Origin: JAOUEA01 sp035550775
Lineage (GTDB): Bacteria > Actinomycetota > UBA4738 > HRBIN12
Assembly: GCA_035550775.1 (NCBI GenBank)
Contig: DASZOO010000118.1
Span: 1-33,724 of the forward strand
DNA: 33,724 nt
Reading direction: 5' to 3'
The notes beneath the pieces were generated by a model. The model was not told where the DNA came from. It was given only the letters and a program-made list of their open reading frames with translations, and searched no databases. Positions 15,506 through 23,771 of this stretch are shown here, one piece after another. Made by a program: the position numbers and the translations under genes. The stretch's first letter is position 1; the number at the start of each line of letters is the position of its first letter.

Positions 15506-17820
15506 GCGGCCGAGCCGCCTCCGCCCTCGTGCACCTCGAGGTCGGCCCGACGGTGCATCGCCAGGATGTCGCCGGGAGGCACCGGTCGCGAGAAGAAGTA
15601 GCCTTGACCGAGCGCGCACCCTCGGTCGACGAGGAATCGCCACTCTCCCTCCGTCTCGATGCCCTCGGCGAGCGGGGTCATGCCGAGGCTCTCGGCGAGC
15701 GAGATCATCGCCGACACCATGCTGGCCGAGTCGCGATCGTGGTCGACCTCTCGGATGAACGAACCGTCGATCTTCAGGATGTCCACCGGCATGTGCTTCA
15801 AGCGGGCGAGCGAGGAGTAGCCCGTGCCGAAGTCGTCGATCGCGAGCTTCAGCCCGCGGTCGTGGATCTCGGCGAGCACCTCGATCGTGCGGTCGGGTTC
15901 GGTCATCGCCGTCGATTCGGTGATCTCGACCGTCACCCTCGAGGGGTCCACGCCTGCGATCGCGATGGGCGCGACCATCTTCTCGACGAGGTCGGGCTGC
16001 CAGAGCTGACGCGGTGACAGGTTGAATCCGAGTTCCAGCTCGAGTCCTTCTGCCCGCCACTGCGCGTCCTGCCGGCAGATCTCCTCGACCACCCAATCAC
16101 CGATCGCCTCGATCAGGCCCATCTCCTCGGCGAGCGGGATGAACTCTCCGGGTGGCACGAGGCCCCCGCTCGGCTCCGGCCAGCGGATCAGCGCCTCGAC
16201 ACCGAGCATGCGACCGGAGGCGAGGTCGATCAGTGGCTGATAGTGCAGCATCCACTGCTTCTGCTCGACGGCCTTGCGCAGGCGCGTCGACATCGACAGT
16301 CTGGTCATCCCGTCGCCCGACTCCCTCGTGTGCACGACGATCTTGCCGGGCCCGAGCTTCTTGGATTCGAACATCGCGGTCTCGGCGTGCCTCAACAACG
16401 TGACCGCGTCCGGGGCGTCGTTCGGGAACACCCCGATGCCCTGGCTCGCGGTGAGGTACAGCTCGGTGCCCGCGATCTTGAACGGAGCCCGCATCGCTTC
16501 CTGGATGCGGACCGACACCGCCTCCGCGGCGATCGAACCGCCGTCCTGGCCGCCCGGCACCGGCGGGGTCATGTCGAGATCGGCGAGCAGCACGAGGAAC
16601 TCGTCGCCTCCCGGCCGGGCAACCAGATCGGTGTCCCGCGTGGCCTCTCGGATGCGTGTGGCGAGCACCTTGATGAGCTCGTCGCCCGTTTCGTGCCCGA
16701 GCGAGTCGTTCACCAGCTTGAAATCGTCGAGGTCGACCGAGATCACCGCCACGCCGAGCCCGTTGCGGCGAGCGCGTGCGAGCGAGAGACCGAGCAGCTC
16801 GTCGAACATCGCCCGGTTGGGCATGTCGGTCAGCTTGTCGTGGTACGCGAGATAGGCGATGTGCTCCTCGGCGGCCTTGCGCTCGGTGATGTCGAGCATC
16901 ACGCCCTGGATCTGGCTCGGCCTCCCGTCGTCGCCGGGCAGGACGATGGCGGAGTCACGGAACCACACCACCCGGCCATCACGAGCGACCAATCGGTACT
17001 CGTAGACGAACGGCTCACCGAGCGCTCGCCCCCGCAGGTAGGTCTCGACCGCGCGTTCCCGGTCCTCCGGGTGCAGCATGCGTGCCCACAGGTCGGGATC
17101 CGCCACGTATTCCTCGGCCGAGAAGCCGAGCAACGTCTCGATCTGCGGACTCACGTAGGTGGTGGTCATGAGGTCGTCGGCCACGTCGACGTAGACGATC
17201 GCCGGGATCTGTTCGACGAGCGCGCCGTACTTCGTGCGAGCGTCCTGCAACTGTCCGCGCGTGGAGACGTCGTCGGTGACGTCGCGCATCAGGCCGAGCC
17301 AGTACATCGGAGCACCGTGCTCGTCCCGGATGGGCACGCTCTCCTCGCTGATCCACACGACCCGGCCGTCACGATGGATCGCCCGGTACTGGGCTCGATA
17401 CGGCTCGAGGGTCCGAGCGGCGTGGTCGCTTTCCGCCACCACGCGCTCGCGGTCGGAGGGATGGATCAGCTCAACCCAGCTATCTTTGCAGCGCAACCAT
17501 TCCTCTCGAGACACCCCCAGCAAGGACTCGATGCTGGGGCTGACGTCGATCATGGCGTCGTCGGCCCCTACCCCGTCGATGTAGATCACGGCAGGCAGGC
17601 TGTCGATGATGCCGCGGTACCGAACCTCCAGGTCGCGCAGTTGCGCATGCAGGTCCGACACGCCGCCGTCGACACCGGGCGCGGACTCGGGCCTCGCGGG
17701 GAAGAACCCCCCTCGGGTGGGCGATGCGTCGGTCGTCTGGCTCGCTCGATCGTGGATGGTCACGCTGCCTGCCGTTCTGCACGTGCGAATCGCCGGACCC
17801 CCGTCCGACCCTGTGTACAT
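15502..17820 (-). CDS. PAS-PAS-GGDEF-EAL protein with intact GGDEF and EAL motifs
   Basis: About 772 aa soluble c-di-GMP signalling protein. Two PAS domains ('YRGIIDSLPAVIYID' and 'YGALVEQIPAIVYVD', each closing with a PAC motif such as 'MLDITERK') precede GGDEF and EAL. The cyclase motif GGDEF is intact (16597-16611), with the inhibitory RDTD five residues before it. EAL (16189-16197), 'FNLSPRQL', 'EITES', 'IDDFGTG', 'LKIDGSF' and 'LAEGIET' are also intact, so the protein may be bifunctional and switched by the PAS inputs. From the PAS domain on it parallels the 10011-12275 protein closely, so the two are paralogues; the GAF domain there is replaced by a second PAS here. The start is uncertain: ATG 17820 is given, but GTG 17763 or GTG 17661 would also keep both PAS domains, and none has a clear ribosome site. 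A TTGACC lies at 17863-17868 on this strand, without a good -10. Confidence 0.9.
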   Translation of the reverse strand: MYTGSDGGPAIRTCRTAGSVTIHDRASQTTDASPTRGGFFPARPESAPGVDGGVSDLHAQLRDLEVRYRGIIDSLPAVIYIDGVGADDAMIDVSPSIESLLGVSREEWLRCKDSWVELIHPSDRERVVAESDHAARTLEPYRAQYRAIHRDGRVVWISEESVPIRDEHGAPMYWLGLMRDVTDDVSTRGQLQDARTKYGALVEQIPAIVYVDVADDLMTTTYVSPQIETLLGFSAEEYVADPDLWARMLHPEDRERAVETYLRGRALGEPFVYEYRLVARDGRVVWFRDSAIVLPGDDGRPSQIQGVMLDITERKAAEEHIAYLAYHDKLTDMPNRAMFDELLGLSLARARRNGLGVAVISVDLDDFKLVNDSLGHETGDELIKVLATRIREATRDTDLVARPGGDEFLVLLADLDMTPPVPGGQDGGSIAAEAVSVRIQEAMRAPFKIAGTELYLTASQGIGVFPNDAPDAVTLLRHAETAMFESKKLGPGKIVVHTRESGDGMTRLSMSTRLRKAVEQKQWMLHYQPLIDLASGRMLGVEALIRWPEPSGGLVPPGEFIPLAEEMGLIEAIGDWVVEEICRQDAQWRAEGLELELGFNLSPRQLWQPDLVEKMVAPIAIAGVDPSRVTVEITESTAMTEPDRTIEVLAEIHDRGLKLAIDDFGTGYSSLARLKHMPVDILKIDGSFIREVDHDRDSASMVSAMISLAESLGMTPLAEGIETEGEWRFLVDRGCALGQGYFFSRPVPPGDILAMHRRADLEVHEGGGGSAA

Positions 17821-17935
17821 CGGCGAGAGCGCCGAACGGCTTGAATGCTTTGCCCCGCTGTCGGTCAAGCGGTTTGGCGGCGAGGGCCACACGGAGAGCG
17901 CTCCTCGGTGGGACGGACGTGCGACACTGAGCCGT

Positions 17936-18097
17936 ATGCGTTGGTCTGTGACGCGGGTCGGGGCATGGTTGAGGGCGAGGCGTCGCCGCGCGGCGGAGCG
18001 TCAGGCGGCCGCCGACGAGACGTCGCGACGACTCGGACGCCAGGTCGAGCCGCTTCCTCGAGATCTCGGTCCCGGGAAGCCCTCCAAGCGCACCTGA
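17936..18097 (+). CDS. Possible small basic protein
   Basis: 53 aa, not recognised: 'MRWSVTRVGAWLRARRRRAA' followed by an Ala/Glu/Arg-rich and Pro-rich tail. It could form an amphipathic Arg-rich helix. In favour: it fills the gap between the divergent GGDEF-EAL gene and tdh, a GACACT hexamer resembling the local -10 type lies 7 nt before the ATG, and a hairpin starts directly after its stop codon. Against: such Arg/Ala-rich frames arise by chance at this GC content, and no homologue is known to me. Confidence 0.35.
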   Translation: MRWSVTRVGAWLRARRRRAAERQAAADETSRRLGRQVEPLPRDLGPGKPSKRT

Positions 18098-18112
18098 GGG
18101 CTCCTCGAGCCC
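18098..18112 (+). terminator. Hairpin directly after the 53-aa frame
   Basis: GGGCTC-CTC-GAGCCC forms a 6-bp stem beginning at the first base after the stop at 18097. No U-run follows. It is the first of two hairpins upstream of tdh. Confidence 0.4.
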
Positions 18113-18123
18113 CCGCCTCGAGC

Positions 18124-18145
18124 CTCGGCGGGTCGAGACGCCGAG
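18124..18145. repeat. Second inverted repeat upstream of tdh
   Basis: CTCGGCG and CGCCGAG are separated by 8 bases, forming a 7-bp stem. It lies 65 bases before the tdh -10 hexamer, so it could be part of a terminator for the preceding small frame or an operator for tdh. Confidence 0.35.
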
Positions 18146-18209
18146 CGGCCCGTTCCGTCGTTCGGCCGTCGTGGACGCTCCCGACCGCCGGAACGGCTCC
18201 GGCGCAGGG

Positions 18210-18215
18210 TACCCT
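18210..18215 (+). promoter_or_regulatory. -10 hexamer for leaderless tdh-kbl
   Basis: TACCCT lies 6 nt before GTG 18222. No Shine-Dalgarno is present, so translation probably begins at the mRNA 5' end. Confidence 0.5.
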
Positions 18216-18221
18216 TCGAGC

Positions 18222-19286
18222 GTGACCGGACGGATGCGGGCGCTGCGGAAGACCGGCCGGGGACCGGGCGCCGAGCTCGTCGAGATCCCGATCCCGTCGC
18301 CCGGCGACGACGAGGTGCTCGTGCGCGTGCACGCCGCGTCGATCTGCGGCACCGACCTGCACATGCTCGAATGGAACGAATGGGCGGACGGACGCATCGC
18401 CACCGTTCCCATGACGTTCGGACACGAGGTCGCCGGCACTGTGCACGCGGTCGGTGACGAGGTGCATCATCTGCAGCCCGGCGTCTTCGTCGCCGCGGAG
18501 ACCCACATCGCCTGCGGGCACTGTTCGACGTGCCAGACGGGGCGCGCCCACATCTGCGAGAACCTCCGCATCCTCGGGGTCGACACCGAGGGTGCGTTCG
18601 CCGAGTACGTGGTCGTTCCCTCCCAGAACGCGTGGGTCGTCGGCGAGGGGATCGACCCAGATGTCGCGTCGATCATGGAACCGTTCGGCAACGCCGTGCA
18701 CGCGACGTTCGGAACCGGGGGCGGGGAGGACATCGCGACGAACTCCGTCGCGGTGATCGGCTGCGGTCCGATCGGCATGTTCGCCGTCGGCGTCGTGCGA
18801 GCGCTCGGCGCGTTCGAGGTGATCGCGATCGAGCCGAACGAGTATCGGCGTCGGAAGGCCGCCGAGATGGGTGCCGACGTGCTGTGCGACCCGACCGAGG
18901 TCGACCCGGTCGAGGCGGTGCTGCGCCAGACGAACGGTGTCGGCGTGGAGGTCGTGCTGGAGATGAGCGGCAACGGTCGCGCGATCGACCAGGGCACCCG
19001 CATGCTGGCCCGAGGGGGGCGGATGTCGCTGCTCGGGCTGCCCGACGCGTCCGTCACGCTCGATCTGAACGATCAGGTGATCTTCAAGGAGGCACGGCTG
19101 CAGGGCATCACCGGCCGGGAGATGTTCCGCACCTGGCAGCAGACCACCACCTTGTTGTCGACCGGCAGGGTCGACGTCACCCCGGTGATCACGCACCGGT
19201 TCCCCCTGGATCGGTGGCGCGAGGCGTTCGATGTGACCGCGTCCGGAACGTCGGGGAAGGTGATCCTCGTTCCGAGCGGGGAGTAA
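18222..19286 (+). CDS. tdh: L-threonine 3-dehydrogenase (zinc-dependent MDR family)
   Basis: 354 aa NAD-dependent dehydrogenase that oxidises L-threonine to 2-amino-3-ketobutyrate. Seen: catalytic zinc ligands and relay in 'ICGTDLH' (Cys42, Thr44, Asp45, His47) and 'FGHEVAG' (His68, Glu69). The structural zinc cysteines are Cys98, Cys101, Cys104 and Cys112. 'EPFGNAVHATF' matches the threonine dehydrogenase 'DPFGNAVH' motif rather than that of general alcohol dehydrogenases, and the dinucleotide loop is 'GCGPIG'. The start at GTG 18222 is set by the TACCCT hexamer 6 nt upstream; ATG 18234 is the alternative. The next gene, 47 bases on, is the ligase that uses its product, which makes the assignment firm. 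The unstable intermediate is probably channelled between the two enzymes. Confidence 0.94.
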   Translation: MTGRMRALRKTGRGPGAELVEIPIPSPGDDEVLVRVHAASICGTDLHMLEWNEWADGRIATVPMTFGHEVAGTVHAVGDEVHHLQPGVFVAAETHIACGHCSTCQTGRAHICENLRILGVDTEGAFAEYVVVPSQNAWVVGEGIDPDVASIMEPFGNAVHATFGTGGGEDIATNSVAVIGCGPIGMFAVGVVRALGAFEVIAIEPNEYRRRKAAEMGADVLCDPTEVDPVEAVLRQTNGVGVEVVLEMSGNGRAIDQGTRMLARGGRMSLLGLPDASVTLDLNDQVIFKEARLQGITGREMFRTWQQTTTLLSTGRVDVTPVITHRFPLDRWREAFDVTASGTSGKVILVPSGE

Positions 19287-19333
19287 GCTCCCGCCCGGCC
19301 CGAGGGCGCGATGGCAGCTGAGGAGGGAACCAG

Positions 19334-20518
19334 GTGACGACCGGCGCGCTCGACTATCTCAAGGACGAGCTGGCGACGCTCGAACGAGACGGGTTGCTCC
19401 TCCATCCCCGCACCCTTGAGGGACCGCAGGGTGCCAGAGCGCGCTACGACGGTCGCGATGTCATCAACCTCGCGTCGAACAACTACCTGGGACTCGCGAA
19501 CCATCCGCGACTGAACGAGGCGGCCTGTCGCGCGGCGATGGAGTTCGGCGCCGGGTCGGGGGCGGTTCGCACGATCGCGGGGCAGATGACGATGCATCGC
19601 GAGCTGGAATCGAGGTTCGCCGCGTTCAAGCATGCGGATGCTGCGCTGATGTTCCAATCGGGGTTCACGTCGAACGCGGGGACGGTGGCGGCGATCCTCA
19701 CGAAGGAGGACGTGATCGTCTCCGACCGGTTGAACCACGCGTCGATCATCGACGGAGCCCGGCTCTCGCGCGCCGAGATCGCGGTCTTCGATCACCGAGA
19801 TGCCGACCACGCCGACCGGCTGCTCGGTGAGACGGCACGGGACGGACGGCGGCAGCTCCTGATCACCGACGGGGTGTTCTCGATGGACGGGGATATCGCG
19901 CCCCTGCCCGACCTCGTCGAGGTCGCCGAGCGACACGGCGCGATCATGATGGTCGACGACGCGCACGCGAGCGGGGTGCTCGGCACGGGGGGAGCCGGCA
20001 CGGTCGATCACTTCGGCCTGCACGGGCGGGTGGACATCCAGGTCGGCACGCTCTCGAAGGCGATCGGCGTGCTCGGTGGGTTCATCGCCGGGCCCGCCCA
20101 CCTCATCGAATGGCTGCAGAATCGAGGGCGTCCGTACCTGTTCTCGACGAGCGCGCCACCGCCGGTGGTGGCCGCTTGCATCACCGCGCTCGACGTGCTG
20201 GCCGACGAGCCCGACCGGCTCTCACGATTGTGGTCGAACACCGAGATGTTCAAGGCCGGGTTGCACGAGCTCGGCTTCGACACCGGCGACAGCGAGACCC
20301 CGATCACCCCGGTGATCACCGGGGACGAGGAACGCACCCAGACGTTCGCCGTGAAGCTGTTCGAAGAAGGCGTGTTCTGCCCGGCGATCGTCTTCCCGAC
20401 CGTGGGGAAGGGCTCGGCACGGGTCCGGACGATCGTGACGGCCGATCACACCGAGGACGATCTCCTGACGGCCCTGGACGTGTTCGGCCGGGTCGGCGCT
20501 CAACTGGGTCTGCGCTGA
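19334..20518 (+). CDS. kbl: 2-amino-3-ketobutyrate CoA ligase (glycine C-acetyltransferase)
   Basis: 394 aa PLP enzyme that cleaves 2-amino-3-ketobutyrate with CoA to glycine and acetyl-CoA, completing threonine degradation begun by tdh. Seen: the alpha-oxoamine synthase fold with 'LASNNYLGL' (46-54), 'GAGSGAVRTIAG' (72-83), His135 in 'LNHASI', 'DDAHASG' (208-214) with the PLP-binding Asp and His, and the Schiff-base lysine Lys242 in 'GTLSKAIG'. Length matches E. coli Kbl (398 aa). GTG start with AGGAGGG 6 nt upstream (19321-19327), a rare clear Shine-Dalgarno among these starts, as expected for the second gene of an operon whose first mRNA end is leaderless. Related enzymes (serine palmitoyltransferase, 8-amino-7-oxononanoate synthase) are less likely given the tdh neighbour. 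The last 19 bases overlap the convergent tetR. Confidence 0.95.
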   Translation: MTTGALDYLKDELATLERDGLLLHPRTLEGPQGARARYDGRDVINLASNNYLGLANHPRLNEAACRAAMEFGAGSGAVRTIAGQMTMHRELESRFAAFKHADAALMFQSGFTSNAGTVAAILTKEDVIVSDRLNHASIIDGARLSRAEIAVFDHRDADHADRLLGETARDGRRQLLITDGVFSMDGDIAPLPDLVEVAERHGAIMMVDDAHASGVLGTGGAGTVDHFGLHGRVDIQVGTLSKAIGVLGGFIAGPAHLIEWLQNRGRPYLFSTSAPPPVVAACITALDVLADEPDRLSRLWSNTEMFKAGLHELGFDTGDSETPITPVITGDEERTQTFAVKLFEEGVFCPAIVFPTVGKGSARVRTIVTADHTEDDLLTALDVFGRVGAQLGLR

Positions 20519-21249
20519 GCCGGTGATCGGCTCGCCGGGGCCTCGACCCTGGCTTGAATGCCGGCCAGCAGCAGGTCGAGACCGAATTCGAACTGCTCGT
20601 CCGGATCGCATTCCGCCAGGTGCGGTAGCGCGGCCACGATGCACGGGAGCCGATCGGGAGGCAGGAAAGACGCGGATGCCTCGCCTGGCCGTTCGGCGGG
20701 TGCGGTTCCGAGGTCGAGGGTCTTCCCACCGCGGGATGTGCCGGCCGAGAACATCGCCCCGACCTCCATCATCACCACGCCCATGATGTACCCCCCGATC
20801 ACGTTGAATACGAGGACTCCCGTGCGGATGTCCATGCCCGCGCCGGTGATCGCGCGGAGTGCGAACTCCATCGGCATCAGGGACTCGAGATCGGTCATCG
20901 GCCGCTGTCGTTCGGCCCACAGTGCGATCACGTTGGGATGTGCTCGCAGCACCCGGCGCCACTCACGAGCCCCGTCGCGGGCGACCTCGATCCACGGCCG
21001 GTCCTCGTCCGGGTAGCGGAACTCACACATGACTCGCGCGCAGATGCCGTCGAGCAGGTCTTCCTTGTCACGGACGTGGTGGTAGAGCGACATCGCCTCG
21101 ACACCCACGTCGCGAGCGACTCGCCGCATCGACACCGCATCGAGGCCTTCCTGGTCCATGACGTGGAGCGCGGCTTCCACGATGCGGTCACGGGTGAGCG
21201 GCTCCCTGAGCGGAGCGTTGGCGCTCAGCCTGCGCTTGGTCTTCGACAT
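20500..21249 (-). CDS. TetR/AcrR-family transcriptional regulator (TetR_C type)
   Basis: 249 aa. Seen: N-terminal helix-turn-helix (about 18-70) with 'LTRDRIVEAALHVMDQEG', 'SMRRVARDVGVEAMSLYHHV' and 'DKEDLLDGI'. The C-terminal ligand-binding domain is of the tetracycline-repressor kind ('HPNVIALWAERQ', 'VLVFNVIGGYIMG'). It is divergent from an MMPL exporter across 136 bases that contain a promoter and three tandem palindromic sites, so it most likely represses the exporter and itself, releasing DNA when a hydrophobic ligand binds. The ribosome site AGGGG lies 5 nt before the ATG. The C-terminal tail ('EAPASRSPAQRRPS') is encoded partly on top of the 3' end of kbl. Confidence 0.93.
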   Translation of the reverse strand: MSKTKRRLSANAPLREPLTRDRIVEAALHVMDQEGLDAVSMRRVARDVGVEAMSLYHHVRDKEDLLDGICARVMCEFRYPDEDRPWIEVARDGAREWRRVLRAHPNVIALWAERQRPMTDLESLMPMEFALRAITGAGMDIRTGVLVFNVIGGYIMGVVMMEVGAMFSAGTSRGGKTLDLGTAPAERPGEASASFLPPDRLPCIVAALPHLAECDPDEQFEFGLDLLLAGIQARVEAPASRSPAQRRPS

Positions 21250-21285
21250 CGTGCCCCTGTTTCTCGAACGTTCGCCTGATCAGGG

Positions 21286-21314
21286 TTGACAGGCTTACGC
21301 TGTATGTCTACCCT
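21286..21314 (+). promoter_or_regulatory. Sigma-70-type promoter of the MMPL exporter
   Basis: TTGACA (21286-21291), a 17-nt spacer, then TACCCT (21309-21314). This is the best complete -35/-10 pair in the window. The first palindromic operator site lies inside the spacer and two more begin 2 nt beyond the -10. Confidence 0.75.
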
Positions 21315-21341
21315 CCGTACACCGTAAGCGTACACCGTATG
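21294..21341. promoter_or_regulatory. Three tandem palindromic operator sites (CnTAC-N3-GTAnG)
   Basis: CTTACGCTGTATG (21294-21306), CGTACACCGTAAG (21316-21328) and CGTACACCGTATG (21329-21341) all fit CnTAC-N3-GTAnG, each a near-palindrome. The first is in the spacer of the exporter promoter and the others cover the expected start of transcription. Two sites are directly abutting and the first is 22 bases from the second. They are the likely binding sites of the divergent TetR-family protein. Confidence 0.7.
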
Positions 21342-21385
21342 TCGATGCGTCGGCGGAGCCGGCGGTGGAAGGGGGAACACGCGGG

Positions 21386-23770
21386 ATGCGCATCAATCCC
21401 GAATCGGTTGCGAGGGCGAGCAGTCGCCACCCCGGCAGGACGGTCACGGTCTGGTTCCTGGTCCTGGTGGCCGGCATCGCCGCGGCGGCGACGTTGCTGG
21501 GACCGGCGCTCACGACGGACTTCGACTTCACGAACGTCCCCGAGGCCAAGCGCGCCCAGCTACTCCTCGAAGAACGACAGCTCGAAGAGGACATCGTCAC
21601 CGAGACATTCGTGGTGACGACCGAGTCCGAGGCAGGCGTCGAGGATCCGGCGTTCGCCGATGAGGTGAACCGATTGCTCTCCGATCTTCAGGCGCTCGGC
21701 CCCGGCGTCGTGTCGTCCGTGCCCGAGGCGTTCCCGATGTCCGACGAGGCAGCCGCAGACCCACGCGTGGCCGCACTCGGTCCGATCCCGTCGGAAGACG
21801 GCGGGGCCGTGCTGTTCACGGCGGTCCTCGCCGGTGAGATCGACGATGCCTCCGCGCACGCGCTCGAGATCGACGCCGTCCGCGAAGCCCATTCGGGCGA
21901 CGGCATCGAGACGTTCCAACTCGGACAGGTGAGCTCCTCGGAGGACTTCAAGCGCATCTCGGAGGAGGATCTGCGCTTCGGTGAGGGCATCGGCGTGCTC
22001 GCGGCCATCATCGTGCTGATCGTGGTGTTCGGTGCCGTCGTGGCCGGCGTGACGCCGATCGTGATGGGGATCTTCTCGATCGCGGTCACCCTGGGCATCG
22101 TTGGGCTGTTCGGCACCGTCTGGAACTTCAGCTTCTTCACGCCGAACCTGATCTCGATGATGGGCCTCGCGGTCGGCATCGACTACTCGTTGTTCATCGT
22201 CTCCCGATACCGTGAGGAGCGATCGAAGGGACGCGAGAAACTCGACGCGATCGCGATGTCGGGCGCCACGGCGAACCGCGCCGTCTTCTTCAGCGGGCTG
22301 ACCGTGGTGCTCGCGCTCGCCGGCATGCTCCTCGTGCCGACCACGATCTTCCGCAGCTTGGCCGGCGGCGCCATCATCGTCGTCCTGGTGTCGGTCGCCG
22401 CGTCGATGACGCTGCTGCCGGCCATCCTGGCCATGCTGGGTGACAAGATCAACGCCGGGCGCATCTTCGGGCGCAATCGTTCGATCGAGCACGGCCGTGC
22501 CGGTGGCTTCTGGGATCGCGTCACGCGCGGGGTCATGGGCCGGCCGGTGGTGTGGCTGGTCCTCGCGGGGGGTCTCCTCGTCGTGCTCTCGTTGCCGTAC
22601 TGGCTGCAGGGCCATCCCGAGGACGACGGCCAAGGCATCAAGACCGGGCTCGCCGGCATCGAGACGCTCCCGGACGACACCCAGTCCAAGCAGGCGTACC
22701 AGACGATCGTCGAACGCTTCCCCGAGGCCGGAGCCCAGGCCTCCGTCAAGATCGTGGTCGTCGGTGACGGCGCCGTGGGCGCCCCAGGCCCCGAGCCGGG
22801 CGCTCCGGGCGAGCTCGAGCCCGAGATCGCTTCGTCGGTCGGTGCGTTCACCGATTCGATCGCGGACGACGCAACGCTCGGCGAGCCGCTGCCGCCGCAG
22901 GTGAGCCAGGACGGCTCGCTCGCGGTGGTCGAGGTTCCGCTCACGGGCGCCGCGGTCGACGGGCAGAGCGAGGCCGCCGTGGCGACCGTCACGAGGTTGC
23001 GCGAGACGTACGTGCCCGATGCGTTCGATGACAGCGGTGCGCAGGAGGTCCTCGTCGGAGGCGACACCGCGTTCGTGAAGGACTTCTTCGACATCAGCGA
23101 CAGCTACACGCCGTTGATCGTGCTCCTCGTGCTGGCGCTGTCGTTCGTGCTGCTCACGATCGTCTTCCGGTCGCTGGTCGTGCCGGCCAAGGCGATCGTG
23201 ATGAACCTGCTGTCGGTCGGGGCAGCCTACGGGTTGATCGTGCTCGTCTTCCAGAAGGGCGGGCCCGTGATCGGCGAGTGGATCGCGAGCCTGTTCGGCT
23301 TCGAACAGGTGGATGCGATCGAGGCGTGGTTGCCGTTGTTCCTGTTCTCGATCCTGTTCGGCCTGTCGATGGACTACCACGTCTTCCTGCTGAGCCGGAT
23401 CCGCGAGGAATACGACAAGACCCACGACAACGCCGAGGCGGTCGCCTACGGTCTGCGGACGACCGGGGGCATCATCACGGGCGCGGCGATCATCATGGTC
23501 GCCGTCTTCGCCGGGTTCGCCGCGGGCCGGCTGACCTCGTTGGAGCAGATGGGCTTCGGCCTCGCGGTCGCGGTCTTCATGGATGCCACGATCGTGCGGT
23601 CGATCCTCGTCCCTTCGACGATGCGTCTGCTCGGTGACCGCAACTGGTACCTGCCGAAGTGGCTCGAGTGGTTGCCGAAGGTGGACGTGGAGGGCCACGC
23701 TTCGGCCGAGGGAACCGTGCTCGTGCCTGACACGCCGGCGGAGCTGGTGGATGCGGAGGTGAGGGAGTAG
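21386..23770 (+). CDS. MMPL-family RND transporter
   Basis: 794 aa inner-membrane exporter of the MmpL/RND superfamily, which moves lipids, siderophores or hydrophobic drugs using the proton gradient. Seen: a tandem architecture with TM1 at about residues 19-40, an extracytoplasmic loop of about 150 residues, a group of five to six membrane helices, a central cytoplasmic stretch, a second TM and loop, and another helix group. The proton-relay Asp-Tyr pairs are in both halves: Asp266-Tyr267 ('VGIDYSLFIVSR') and Asp663-Tyr664 ('LSMDYHVFLLSR'). ATG 21386 is chosen over GTG 21365 because GGGGGA lies about 10 nt upstream and the N terminus 'MRINPESVARASSRHPGRTV' is family-like. Expression is probably repressed by the divergent TetR protein. 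No MmpS or periplasmic adaptor gene is adjacent, so the substrate is open. Confidence 0.94.
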   Translation: MRINPESVARASSRHPGRTVTVWFLVLVAGIAAAATLLGPALTTDFDFTNVPEAKRAQLLLEERQLEEDIVTETFVVTTESEAGVEDPAFADEVNRLLSDLQALGPGVVSSVPEAFPMSDEAAADPRVAALGPIPSEDGGAVLFTAVLAGEIDDASAHALEIDAVREAHSGDGIETFQLGQVSSSEDFKRISEEDLRFGEGIGVLAAIIVLIVVFGAVVAGVTPIVMGIFSIAVTLGIVGLFGTVWNFSFFTPNLISMMGLAVGIDYSLFIVSRYREERSKGREKLDAIAMSGATANRAVFFSGLTVVLALAGMLLVPTTIFRSLAGGAIIVVLVSVAASMTLLPAILAMLGDKINAGRIFGRNRSIEHGRAGGFWDRVTRGVMGRPVVWLVLAGGLLVVLSLPYWLQGHPEDDGQGIKTGLAGIETLPDDTQSKQAYQTIVERFPEAGAQASVKIVVVGDGAVGAPGPEPGAPGELEPEIASSVGAFTDSIADDATLGEPLPPQVSQDGSLAVVEVPLTGAAVDGQSEAAVATVTRLRETYVPDAFDDSGAQEVLVGGDTAFVKDFFDISDSYTPLIVLLVLALSFVLLTIVFRSLVVPAKAIVMNLLSVGAAYGLIVLVFQKGGPVIGEWIASLFGFEQVDAIEAWLPLFLFSILFGLSMDYHVFLLSRIREEYDKTHDNAEAVAYGLRTTGGIITGAAIIMVAVFAGFAAGRLTSLEQMGFGLAVAVFMDATIVRSILVPSTMRLLGDRNWYLPKWLEWLPKVDVEGHASAEGTVLVPDTPAELVDAEVRE

Positions 23771-23771
23771 C

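Noticed and set aside
13967..16096. A 709-codon minus-strand frame across the helicase and the second GGDEF-EAL gene
   Set aside because: It crosses three well-supported genes and its product is Arg-rich and motif-free. It is explained by high GC at third codon positions.
21265..21274. CGAACGTTCG palindrome upstream of tetR considered as a LexA/SOS box
   Set aside because: Actinobacterial SOS boxes have TCGAAC and GTTCGA separated by four bases. Here the arms abut, so it does not fit.
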